A stretch of DNA of 46,413 nucleotides from assembly GCF_902859765.1 (NCBI RefSeq), contig NZ_CADIJV010000037.1, positions 1 to 46,413 of the forward strand. Reading direction: 5' to 3'. Shown piece by piece: positions 9,569 to 16,565 of the stretch (position 1 is its first letter; each line of letters starts with the position of its first letter). The notes below the pieces were generated by a model. It saw only the letters and a program-made list of their open reading frames with translations, was not told where the DNA came from and searched no databases. The position numbers and the translations under genes were made by a program. The DNA comes from Achromobacter pulmonis (GTDB lineage Bacteria > Pseudomonadota > Gammaproteobacteria > Burkholderiales > Burkholderiaceae_B).

Positions 9569-10250
9569 TGTGGCCTCCCTGGTTCAGGCGGTAGCGCGCA
9601 TAGATGCGCGAGCCGATCAGCATGATCAGGAAGGAGCCCAGCAGGTACATGATGGTCGCGGCGCCAAAGGTGGCGAAGGTCCGGTAGGTTTCGTTCTCGA
9701 TCTCGCGCGCCTGGTAGGTCAGCTCCATCACGCCGATGGCCATGGCCACGCTGGTGTTCTTGAACAGCAGCAAGGCCCGTCCCACCAGCGGCGGAATCGA
9801 AATCCGCAGCGCCTGCGGCACGATCACGAAGCGCATGCATTGCAGGTAGCTGGCGCCCAGCGCCCGCGCCGCCTCGAACTGCGTGCCGGGAATGGCGCGC
9901 AGCCCGCTGCGGATGTCCTCCGCGATATAGGCGGCCGACCCCAGCGCCAGCGCGATCGCCGCCAGCGACATCTCGGCGTTGTGCTGGTACAGCCACAGCC
10001 GGAAACCCTCCGGCAGCAGCTCGGGCATGCCGAAGTACCAGAACAGCACCTGCACCAGCAGCGGCACGTTGCGGTGGTATTCCACATAGGCGTCCACCAG
10101 CCAGCGGCACGGCGCCAGGTTGGTGGCGCGCACCACCACCAGCGTCACCGCGATGGTGAACGCCATCACCCAGGACACCAGGAACAGTTGCAGCGTCACC
10201 GCCATGCCGCTGGCCAGCAGCTGGTATTGCGAAGCGTCAAGTAAGCTCAT
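9561..10250 (-). CDS. polar amino acid ABC transporter permease 1 (GltJ type)
   Basis: A 229-residue permease of the HisMQ family. The start is set at the ATG at 10250 (MSLLDASQYQ); a longer frame runs to 10334 but would overlap the binding-protein gene. It has several membrane helices and an EAA loop EAARALGASYLQCMRFVIVPQAL. It starts 17 bases after the binding-protein gene ends and overlaps the second permease by eight bases, so the four transporter genes form one translational run. Confidence 0.93.
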   Translation of the reverse strand: MSLLDASQYQLLASGMAVTLQLFLVSWVMAFTIAVTLVVVRATNLAPCRWLVDAYVEYHRNVPLLVQVLFWYFGMPELLPEGFRLWLYQHNAEMSLAAIALALGSAAYIAEDIRSGLRAIPGTQFEAARALGASYLQCMRFVIVPQALRISIPPLVGRALLLFKNTSVAMAIGVMELTYQAREIENETYRTFATFGAATIMYLLGSFLIMLIGSRIYARYRLNQGGHSA

Positions 10251-10267
10251 CGCGCGGGCACCGGCGC

Positions 10268-11089
10268 TCAGCCCGCGATGGGGCCGATCTTGAAGCTGCG
10301 TTCGAGCTTGTACGGCGTCTGCGGGCCGAACCACTTGTCGAACAGCCGCGCGGCCGCGCCCGAGCTTTCGGCCTCATCCAACGCCTGGTTCACGACCTTC
10401 AGCATGCCCGGCTCCGACTTGCGCACGCCCAGGCCCCACGGCTCATTGAACACCGACTTCGGAATCACGCTGACCGGCGCCGTCGGCGGGCTTTGCAGCA
10501 CCAGCCGCACCAACACCAATTCCGAGGCGAATTGCGCGTCCACCTTCTTCTGTTGCAGCGCCAGGTACGTGGCCGAACTGTCGCCGTAGCCAATCACCTG
10601 CGACTTGTCCAGAATGCGCTTGATCTCGCGCTCCGAACTGGACCCCTTGGTCGCGCCGATGCGGTGGCCGTTCAGCGATTCAATCGTGTCCAGCCCCGAA
10701 TCCTTGCGCACCAGCAGCTTCTGCGGGCTGACATAGTAGGCGTGGCTGAAGGCGATCTGCTGGGCGCGGTCCGGCGAATAGCCCAGGTTGGCCGCCAGGA
10801 TATCGACACGGCCCTCGTTCAGCTCCGGCACGCGCGCCGCCACCGACAGCAGCTTGTAGCTGATCTTCACGCCCAGCTTGTCGGCCACCAGCTTGCACAC
10901 ATCAACGTCATAGCCCACCAGCTGGCGCGTCGCCGCGTCCTGGAAACTGAACGGCTGCGACGTGCCCAACGTGCCGCAGATCAATTCGCCGCGGGCCTTG
11001 ATGTCGGCCACCTGATCGGCGCGGGCGCCGGCGCCCAGTGACAGCGCGGCCAGGCCCAGGCAGGCGGCAATGAGTGAATGGCTTTTCAT
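10268..11089 (-). CDS. amino acid ABC transporter substrate-binding protein (family 3)
   Basis: A 273-residue periplasmic binding protein. The start at 11089 has AAGGGGAA upstream; a longer open frame that runs back into the aminotransferase gene is a shadow. Residues 1-24 are a signal peptide ending GAGARA. The mature part shows the family-3 pattern: VADIKARGELICGT, VGYDVDVCKLVADKLGVK, VDILAANLGYSPDRAQQIAFS, and a C-terminal lobe with ALQQKKVDAQFASE. It delivers its ligand to the permease pair encoded next. It is separated from the aminotransferase by a hairpin terminator, so transporter levels may be set partly independently. The ligand cannot be read from the sequence; the gene context points to an acidic or gamma-substituted amino acid. 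Confidence 0.92.
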   Translation of the reverse strand: MKSHSLIAACLGLAALSLGAGARADQVADIKARGELICGTLGTSQPFSFQDAATRQLVGYDVDVCKLVADKLGVKISYKLLSVAARVPELNEGRVDILAANLGYSPDRAQQIAFSHAYYVSPQKLLVRKDSGLDTIESLNGHRIGATKGSSSEREIKRILDKSQVIGYGDSSATYLALQQKKVDAQFASELVLVRLVLQSPPTAPVSVIPKSVFNEPWGLGVRKSEPGMLKVVNQALDEAESSGAAARLFDKWFGPQTPYKLERSFKIGPIAG

Positions 11090-11119
11090 GGTGATTCCCC
11101 TTGTGTTGTGGTTTGAACG

Positions 11120-11153
11120 AAAAACAGAACCGGCCCGCTCACGGGCGGGCCGG
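11120..11153 (-). terminator. Rho-independent terminator after the aminotransferase gene
   Basis: On the minus strand a GC-rich hairpin (arms CCGGCCCG and CGGGCCGG, 11130-11153) is followed by TTCTGTTTTT. It begins 8 bases after the aminotransferase stop and lies 31 bases before the start of the binding-protein gene, so it should stop or attenuate transcription between the enzyme genes and the transporter genes. Confidence 0.75.
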
Positions 11154-11160
11154 GGAACAA

Positions 11161-12420
11161 CTAAGCAAGCTTGGCGCAGGCCGCGCGAATCGCCGCGCAC
11201 CCCTGCCGGATATCGTCCAGCGAGGCCGCGAACGACAGGCGGAACGTGCCCGGCGCGCCATAGGCATGGCCGTCGATCACCGCCACCCCGGCCTCGCGCA
11301 GCAGGTAATGCGTCAGGTCGGTATCGGTGCGGATCTCGTCGCCGGCCGGCGTGCGCTTGCCCAGCAGCCCCGAGCAGTCCGGAAACACGTAGAACGCGCC
11401 CTGCGGCACCACGATCTCCAGCCCCGGCGTGCCGGACAGCTCTGCCACCGCCAGATCGCGGCGCTCGCGGAACACCCGCGCGAACTCCGTCACGCAGTCC
11501 TGCGGCCCCGACAGCGCCTCCAGCGCCGCCGCCTGGCTCACCGACGACGCGCCCGACGTGCTCTGCGACTGCAGAATCGCCATGGCCTGGATCAGCTCGT
11601 CCGGACCCGCGCCATACCCGATGCGCCAGCCCGTCATGGCATAGGCCTTGGACACGCCATTGACTACCAACGTGCGCGCCGCCAGCGCCGGCGCCACCTG
11701 CAACGGATGCACCGTCGGCGCGTCGGTGAAATTCAGGCGCGCATAGATATCGTCCGTCATCAGCCAGACGTGCGGATGGCGCTCCAGCACCGCAGTCAGC
11801 CCGCGCAGCTCGTCGGCAGTGTAGACCGAGCCGGTCGGATTGCTGGGCGCGTTCATCATCAGCCACTTGGTGCGCGGCGTGATGGCGCGCTCCAGCGCCT
11901 CGGGCGTCAGCTTGTAATCCGTGGCCGGCGTGGTCGGCACCGCCACCGGCACGCCGCCGTTGACCAGCACCATGTCCGGATACGACACCCAGAACGGCGC
12001 CGGAATCAGCACCTCGTCGCCGTCGTTCAGCGTCGCGGCCAGCCCGTTGAAAATCACCTGCTTGGCGCCCGTGCTGACGATGATGCGCGCCACCGGATAA
12101 TCGACGCCGGTCGCTTCCAGCAGATGCGCCCGCGCCGCCTTGCGCAGCGCCACCGTGCCCTGGGCCGGCGAATACTTGGTCTCGCCCCGGTTCATGGCGG
12201 CCGTGGCCGCTTGGCGGATATGCTCCGGCGTCGAGAAATCCGGCTCGCCGATCGTCAGGTCGATGATGCGCCGCCCCTGCTCGCGCAGCTCGGCGATGAT
12301 GGCGCGCGCCGCCACGCTGGGCGACAGCTTGATGCGCTTGATGCGGTCGGCGACGATGCTGGCGGCTTGCGGGGGCTGGGTTTGCGCCTGGGTCGGGGTT
12401 TGCGTCGGGGTCTGGCTCAC
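11161..12420 (-). CDS. pyridoxal-phosphate aminotransferase, class I/II (AspC-like)
   Basis: A 419-residue fold-type I aminotransferase. Visible active-site elements are N194 in APSNPTGS, D223/Y226 in TDDIYARL, the Schiff-base lysine K258 in NGVSKAYAMTGWR with R266, and the substrate carboxylate-binding Arg in TFRLSFAAS near the C-terminus. The opening YSPAQGTVALRKA and TIGEPDF are typical of aspartate/prephenate-type subgroup I-gamma enzymes. The first 20 residues are a Thr/Pro/Gln repeat absent from most homologues. Its GTG start overlaps the stop of the RraA-like gene by four bases, so the two are coupled. In this setting it probably converts an imported amino acid into the 2-oxo acid cleaved by the aldolase. 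Confidence 0.93.
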   Translation of the reverse strand: MSQTPTQTPTQAQTQPPQAASIVADRIKRIKLSPSVAARAIIAELREQGRRIIDLTIGEPDFSTPEHIRQAATAAMNRGETKYSPAQGTVALRKAARAHLLEATGVDYPVARIIVSTGAKQVIFNGLAATLNDGDEVLIPAPFWVSYPDMVLVNGGVPVAVPTTPATDYKLTPEALERAITPRTKWLMMNAPSNPTGSVYTADELRGLTAVLERHPHVWLMTDDIYARLNFTDAPTVHPLQVAPALAARTLVVNGVSKAYAMTGWRIGYGAGPDELIQAMAILQSQSTSGASSVSQAAALEALSGPQDCVTEFARVFRERRDLAVAELSGTPGLEIVVPQGAFYVFPDCSGLLGKRTPAGDEIRTDTDLTHYLLREAGVAVIDGHAYGAPGTFRLSFAASLDDIRQGCAAIRAACAKLA

Positions 12421-13097
12421 TTCACGGCTCCCGTCTTCTCGGCCAGCGTCTTCTCCAGCCAGGGCTTGGTGTAGGTGCCGGCGCGCAGCTTCTCCTTGGC
12501 CACCGCCTCGTCGGCTTCCTTCTTGGTCGCCAGCACCAGCACGGCCGCGGCATGCTCGGCGGGAATCACCACCACGCCGTCGGCATCGCCCACCACCACG
12601 TCGCCCGGGTTGACCACCTGGCCGCCCACCGACACCGGCACATTGATCTCGCCCGGACCATCCTTGTACGGCCCCTTGTGCGACACCGCGCGCGCAAAGC
12701 AGCCGAACTGCCCCTGCGCGAACACGTCCAGGTCACGCACCGCACCGTCGATCACGAACCCGGCGATGCCGCGCCCCTGCGCGTCCATCATCATCAATTC
12801 GCCCACCAGCGCATTGCTGGTATCGCCAGCGCCATCGACCACGATCACATCGCCCGCGCCACCCAGCGAAATCGCCTTGTGGATCATCAGGTTATCGCCC
12901 GGCCGCGTCTTCACGGTGAGCGCCAGGCCGACCGTGCGCTGGTTGCCGGCGTGCAGCGGACGCAGCCCGCTGACGCCGTACAGGCGGTTCATGCAATCGC
13001 TGATCTGGGCCGAGCCAATGGCGGCGAAACCGGCCAGCACGTCAGCGGCGACGGCCGGCGCGGTCCGGGGAAGAATGCGGTATCCGATGGGATTCAT
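12417..13097 (-). CDS. RraA-family protein, HMG/CHA aldolase-like
   Basis: A 226-residue protein starting at the ATG at 13097; a longer frame to 13172 lacks support. It shows the RraA/HMG-aldolase fold markers: GDVIVVDGAGDTSNALVGE, IAGFVIDGAVRD (the Arg-Asp pair that binds substrate and metal), and VNPGDVVVGDADGVVVIP. Members split pyruvate from 4-hydroxy-4-methyl-2-oxoglutarate or related 4-hydroxy-2-oxo acids using a divalent metal; others (true RraA) inhibit RNase E. The C-terminal helix is longer than in RraA, and coupling with an aminotransferase and an amino acid importer favours the enzyme role. It is the first gene of the run. Confidence 0.85.
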   Translation of the reverse strand: MNPIGYRILPRTAPAVAADVLAGFAAIGSAQISDCMNRLYGVSGLRPLHAGNQRTVGLALTVKTRPGDNLMIHKAISLGGAGDVIVVDGAGDTSNALVGELMMMDAQGRGIAGFVIDGAVRDLDVFAQGQFGCFARAVSHKGPYKDGPGEINVPVSVGGQVVNPGDVVVGDADGVVVIPAEHAAAVLVLATKKEADEAVAKEKLRAGTYTKPWLEKTLAEKTGAVK

Positions 13098-13181
13098 AGC
13101 GAGGAATTTTCTTGAAAGCGTGAACGGCAATAAGCGAACACGCATTACAAGGCCTCGCGGGGCGATCCTCAAAACGATATA

Positions 13182-13203
13182 AATTCCCGGTTATGTAGGA
13201 ATT
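13182..13203. promoter_or_regulatory. inverted repeat, candidate operator for the aldolase operon
   Basis: AATTCC and GGAATT arms are separated by ten bases, and outer A/T bases extend the symmetry. The dyad sits 85 to 107 bases upstream of the RraA-like start, in the only AT-rich part of this intergenic region. The size and position suit a LysR-type or GntR-type binding site; the LysR gene at the end of the same operon is the obvious candidate partner. Confidence 0.4.
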
Positions 13204-13216
13204 ATTTTCGTGGATG

Positions 13217-13546
13217 TTATTGGATCGAGGGGGGAGCGTTGTGGGTGGGGGTGGGGGCTGCCCTTTCATCCTCGGCTTGCAGGGCCTGGTCGAGCATGGC
13301 TTCGGTCAGGGTGCCCAGGTGCTCGCAGAGGCTTTCGACGCCGCCCATCAGGGCGGTGACTGCCCAGGGGTCCAGCGGTGGGGAGCCGGTGGCGTCGGGT
13401 TCGGACGCGCTGTTGCCGACCATGCGGGCGATGGTCTGGATGGCGTAGCGGGTGCGGTCTAGTTGGTGGAGGTGGGAAAGGGAGACGGGGCCGGATTCGC
13501 GGTCGGTGTCGATTTGCCAGGGGTTTTGGGTGAGGGGGTGCAGCAT
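13217..13546 (-). CDS. small protein controlled by a C4-like RNA leader
   Basis: A 109-residue cytoplasmic protein (MLHPLTQNPWQI...). The start at 13546 is fixed by a strong AGGAGG seven bases upstream; the longer frame to 13612 runs through the structured leader. There is no signal peptide or membrane segment. The middle (LSHLHQLDRTRYAIQTIARMVGN and LMGGVESLCEHLGTLTEAML) is predicted to be two or three amphipathic helices. I do not recognise a named domain; small proteins behind similar leaders occur in prophage-derived loci. The leader's self-complementary elements cover its ribosome site, so translation is probably normally repressed. It lies between the aldolase operon and the defence island. 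Confidence 0.7.
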   Translation of the reverse strand: MLHPLTQNPWQIDTDRESGPVSLSHLHQLDRTRYAIQTIARMVGNSASEPDATGSPPLDPWAVTALMGGVESLCEHLGTLTEAMLDQALQAEDERAAPTPTHNAPPSIQ

Positions 13547-13553
13547 GGGGCTG

Positions 13554-13744
13554 CCTCCTATAGCGAGTGGAGAACCCGCCTCCCCGCTTCCAAACGGGGC
13601 GGGCGGGCACAAGACAGGGTTGGAAGACCGGAGCTATAGGACCCGGCGTGCGCAAGCGCACCCCCGTCCAGGCCCGCCCATAGGGACGTGCGTAGACGCT
13701 GGACATGAAAATGCCGCCTGAGCGGCGGCTGTCCCGCCTATAGC
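13554..13744 (-). ncRNA. C4-like antisense RNA / structured leader with competing pairings
   Basis: Read on the minus strand, the 5' leader carries three related segments. GCTATAGG is at 13744-13737, its complement TCCTATAGC is at 13641-13633, and GCTATAGGA at 13564-13556 overlaps the AGGAGG ribosome site of the small gene. A second complementary pair is GGGCGGGC (13679-13672) with GCCCGCCC (13608-13597). This is the design of phage P1/P7 C4 RNA, which pairs at two places around the target's ribosome site, and of P4 CI RNA, whose seqB pairs with seqA and seqC. The part between is a compact hairpin with GTGCGC/GCGCAC arms. Two further hairpins (13582-13599 and 13748-13765) present GGA in their loops, as CsrA/RsmA sites do. 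Structure prediction was by eye only. Confidence 0.6.
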
Positions 13745-13791
13745 TTACCCGGCTTCCATTCCGGGACTACCGTTGGTGCGGTAGTGGGGGG

Positions 13792-13797
13792 AGTATA
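13792..13797 (-). promoter_or_regulatory. -10 box for the C4-like leader
   Basis: TATACT on the minus strand lies just before the first hairpin of the structured leader. No good -35 box is visible 17 bases upstream, so activation by a regulator is possible. The rest of 13800-13950 shows no gene on either strand. Confidence 0.4.
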
Positions 13798-13979
13798 CGG
13801 GAAGCGCGGCGGCCCTGACGGATGGACGGATAAAAATGACATCTGCTCGGCGCGCACACAGCCTGCTCCGCTCCCACCTAAGAATCCCGCCAGATGTCTA
13901 ATTGCCATCTGAACCGGCTAAATGAGATCTGAGAAGAACCATCGGTGGCCGTTACGAACTGTACACGCGGTCGATCATG

Positions 13980-13985
13980 TATAAT
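13980..13985 (+). promoter_or_regulatory. consensus -10 box before the tRNA-like element
   Basis: A perfect TATAAT lies about 52 bases upstream of the tRNA-like acceptor stem. No convincing -35 hexamer was found at the standard spacing. A transcript from here would start near 13992 and include the tRNA-like element and the HEPN gene. Confidence 0.5.
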
Positions 13986-14037
13986 CCCAACGCGTTATAG
14001 GTAGTTCACAAACAGCAAGCAGAAGACCCTCAAATAT

Positions 14038-14134
14038 GCACCAGCGGCCGATTGGGTACAGGCGCTCCACTTCAAAATGGTCGCACAGACCATCCTTAGA
14101 TGGAGAGAAGCAGGTTCGACTCCTGCCTGGTGCA
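14038..14134 (+). tRNA. tRNA-like element, serine-type body, UCA-like anticodon, abnormal anticodon arm
   Basis: The 5' GCACCAG pairs perfectly with 3' CTGGTGC (eight pairs if T14037-A14134 is counted). The T arm is perfect (GCAGG-TTCGACT-CCTGC, 14110-14126). The D arm GCC...GGC with G-A at the inner position resembles class II serine tRNAs, as does the following G-CTCCA. The anticodon region is odd. Loop CTTCAAA (anticodon TCA) follows CTCCA, but the matching TGGAG appears only at 14101-14105, after a perfect hairpin ATGGTC/GACCAT (14077-14093). Alternatively CCATC/GATGG forms a long variable arm and the anticodon stem keeps three pairs. Position 8 is C rather than the near-universal T. CCA is not fully encoded. 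It may be a tRNA relic at an island edge, a UGA-reading tRNA, or a tRNA mimic. Confidence 0.5.
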
Positions 14135-14139
14135 CCGCG

Positions 14140-14982
14140 ATGAAATACACTCTGGCTCGAAAGACGTTCAAGCGGCAGTTAGGACAAGCAAACCACTTTC
14201 TGGTCTCCGCACTGGTAGCCCTCGACTGTCTGGACAAGAATCCGCAACATCAAGCTATCGGCCTGCACGCCGCCTGGTCCCCAAAAAACGTATCTCACTC
14301 AATCCAGCGATCTAGGGTTTTTATCTTGCATTCCTTCCTTGGAACTGCAGTTGATGCCTTGGATGTGTATTTTTCCTTGCTTAATCGCAAGCCAGATTAC
14401 CTTCAAGACCCTCTCTTTTCTGGAGAGCTTCAAGCTTGCGGAAGGTCAGTATATAAGAAAGCTAAGGCCTTCTCTGATTGGGTCCCTGCGCCTGACATTG
14501 AAGCGGCTCTAGTAGAAGTGCTGATAACGTGGCGCAACAATGTCATGCACGAGCTCGCCGATAACGTCATATCGGACCGTTCAAAGGACACTCTACAAAG
14601 GCACTCGGAACAAATTGCCAATCTGTATTGCGGTTTGAACCCCATCAATCTCGTCAATAAGGCCGAGTCTGGTGACGATCTCACATTTAAAGAAACTGCC
14701 TCACTGATTGCGGCCGTCCACAACTTCGTTCAAGCAACCGACCACCACATCCTCGGAAAGCTGGACAGGCCATCTTTATATCTGAGTCTCTTACGCGAAT
14801 CACTAGAGCAGAATTCAACGAATCACGGCTTTCGCACGAGGCTTTTTGACACGAAAGCTGCTCGCTGGGGTAGTTTCGTCTCGAATTGGGCTGGCAATAC
14901 GCTTTCTGCTTCTCCACTTGCCACACAAGATCTCGAGGCAATCAAAGATCTGATTCCCACACTGAAGAATGCGCTTGACTAA
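14140..14982 (+). CDS. HEPN-like protein (R-x4-H motif), predicted ribonuclease
   Basis: A 280-residue protein without signal or membrane segments. The segment ALVEVLITWRNNVMHELADN contains R132 and H137 in the R-x4-H arrangement at the start of a helix, the catalytic signature of HEPN ribonucleases used in toxin-antitoxin, abortive infection and tRNA-cleaving systems. Helices on both sides (the 55-80 and 200-240 regions) fit an all-alpha fold. I cannot place it in a named family. The ATG lies five bases after the end of the tRNA-like acceptor stem and has no ribosome site, so its mRNA would be nearly leaderless if the tRNA-like part were trimmed off. Codon use and A+T content differ from the flanking chromosome. 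Function as a defence nuclease is inference. Confidence 0.65.
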   Translation: MKYTLARKTFKRQLGQANHFLVSALVALDCLDKNPQHQAIGLHAAWSPKNVSHSIQRSRVFILHSFLGTAVDALDVYFSLLNRKPDYLQDPLFSGELQACGRSVYKKAKAFSDWVPAPDIEAALVEVLITWRNNVMHELADNVISDRSKDTLQRHSEQIANLYCGLNPINLVNKAESGDDLTFKETASLIAAVHNFVQATDHHILGKLDRPSLYLSLLRESLEQNSTNHGFRTRLFDTKAARWGSFVSNWAGNTLSASPLATQDLEAIKDLIPTLKNALD

Positions 14983-15235
14983 AGCCCATTCAAACCAACG
15001 CTGCTTTGCGGCCCAGTTTAATCTCCGGTCAGGCACCTCAACTCCACATTGAACTTCTGCTTCGTTTCGAAAACATCCTTCTGCCCAAGACGGGTTCCGA
15101 AACACTAGTTGAGGGAGCTCGTTTTTTTCTGATACATTTCAACATACATTCCACACCGGACGGCCGACCATTATGCTTTTGTGAGCTAAGGCCAAGAAGC
15201 GTTATTAGAAGAGACGAGTGTGCGGCGACATCTTG

Positions 15236-15271
15236 TCAGTTAGCTTGACCAGACTACCCGCGGTTAACTGA
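15236..15271 (+). promoter_or_regulatory. inverted repeat before the DUF3800 gene
   Basis: TCAGTTA (15236-15242) and TAACTGA (15265-15271) form a seven-base inverted repeat ending eight bases before the DUF3800 start, and TTGACC at 15245-15250 could be a -35 box. It could be an operator or a leader hairpin covering the start. The remaining intergenic sequence from 14983 shows no gene; a T7 run at 15122-15128 has no clear hairpin before it. Confidence 0.3.
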
Positions 15272-15278
15272 AGACGAT

Positions 15279-16352
15279 ATGGCGACCATTTATTGCGACG
15301 AGGCAGGAAATTCTGGCGAATGGCTTCTGGATCCAGAACAACCTCATTTCGTACTCGTTTCAAATGACTTTGGGGCAGCGGAAGCAGCTTCAATTCTTTC
15401 TCACGTGCAATCGAATCAAGGGGCCGAGCCAAAATTCAAAACGCTGAGAAAGTCGTCGGATGGAATTAATCGCCTCATCCGCTTCTTCTCTGACCCTCGC
15501 CTCGACAACAGTCGATTGGTCATTCACTGCTTCGACAAGAGATTTATGGTTGTAACGAAGATGATTGACCTTGTCCTTGAAACGCTGCAGCACGAAATGG
15601 GACAAGATCTCTATCGAGGTGGCGCCAATCTTGCGATGGCAAATATGATGCACTTCTGCCTTCCAGAATTTTGTGGAAAAGCAGTGACGGAAGAGCTTTT
15701 CAAGACGTTCGTCGATTTGATCAGATCGCGAACGGATGAAGCCGCACAGGCATATTTTCTTGCGGCTCGAGAAGCTGTAGAAGCTTCTGTCGACACCGAT
15801 TTTAGAGGCTTTCTTGCGCCGTTCGCGGACCAAGAGTTATTTCATGCATGGTTTGACGGAATAGGCCCCAATGCACTTGAGCCGGCAATTCCGGCCTTGT
15901 TCAGTCAGATGGGGGTCTGGGGTGCTCGTAAGTCTGAGCGATTTCGCGTTATTCACGACAAATCAAAGCCAATTCTTGCGACCCAAGATCAGTTTGAGAA
16001 AATGATGGCCATGTCGGGGGAGCCGTCAATGCTCATAGGATACGACCGACGCAAGTTTCACTTTCCTCTTCGAGCGACGTCGCTTGAACAGGGCGATTCG
16101 AAGGAATATCCAGCAATTCAGGTTTCCGACCTATGTGCTGGAGCAGTCGCTCGATTCATGAAATATAAAGACGGTGATGTAGCCGACCCATTCACTAACG
16201 CCTTTGTCGAGCTTGTTGGACATCGCTGGGAGTTTGACGGGGTAATGCCTAGCGCCGCCGTGACGCCCAAGGACCTGAAAACAGATTCGGCAGATGTAGG
16301 AAGTCCGATCGACGTCATACTGGATCATCTAGAGCGCCGCAGCCGAAAATAG
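15279..16352 (+). CDS. DUF3800 domain protein
   Basis: A 357-residue protein opening MATIYCDEAGNSG, the D7-E8 motif that begins DUF3800 proteins, with the second conserved acidic block QVSDLCAGAVARF (D284) near the C-terminus. The domain is thought to have an RNase H-like fold with acidic metal-binding residues, so a nuclease activity is plausible but unproven. DUF3800 genes are common in defence islands and near phage-resistance loci. It lies 296 bases downstream of the HEPN gene on the same strand and converges with the helicase gene that follows. Base composition matches the island. Confidence 0.82.
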   Translation: MATIYCDEAGNSGEWLLDPEQPHFVLVSNDFGAAEAASILSHVQSNQGAEPKFKTLRKSSDGINRLIRFFSDPRLDNSRLVIHCFDKRFMVVTKMIDLVLETLQHEMGQDLYRGGANLAMANMMHFCLPEFCGKAVTEELFKTFVDLIRSRTDEAAQAYFLAAREAVEASVDTDFRGFLAPFADQELFHAWFDGIGPNALEPAIPALFSQMGVWGARKSERFRVIHDKSKPILATQDQFEKMMAMSGEPSMLIGYDRRKFHFPLRATSLEQGDSKEYPAIQVSDLCAGAVARFMKYKDGDVADPFTNAFVELVGHRWEFDGVMPSAAVTPKDLKTDSADVGSPIDVILDHLERRSRK

Positions 16353-16565
16353 CGAGGCGGCGGCGCACCATTTCTCAGCCGGTGCACGATCGGGAACGCT
16401 CGGTTCTGCGTCCTGCTGAAATCCACGCTTGAATGCGGTCGATCTCTAGCTGACGGACGTCCTAGTCGCCACAATCTTCCCAGGTCGAAAGGCGTGGCGG
16501 CTTCAGCGAAGCAGACCGCAGTCTGTAATCGAGGCTAACGAGTATGCGAGCAATCATGCTTTTTC

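Noticed and set aside
11090-11866. N-terminal extension of the binding-protein frame up to 11866
   Set aside because: It overlaps the aminotransferase gene on the same strand; the signal peptide and ribosome site fix the start at 11089.
13547-13706. Leader ORF starting at 13706 on the minus strand
   Set aside because: It runs through the structured RNA and then out of frame through the small gene; a short leader peptide cannot be excluded but has no good ribosome site.
14037-14136. Perfect attachment-site repeat of the tRNA 3' end at the far island border
   Set aside because: I looked for a copy of the T-arm/acceptor sequence near 16.4 kb and 22.4-22.8 kb and found none.
13995-14237. 80-codon minus-strand frame with an AGVEPAS segment
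   Set aside because: That peptide pattern is what antisense translation of a tRNA T arm produces; it is a shadow of the tRNA-like element.
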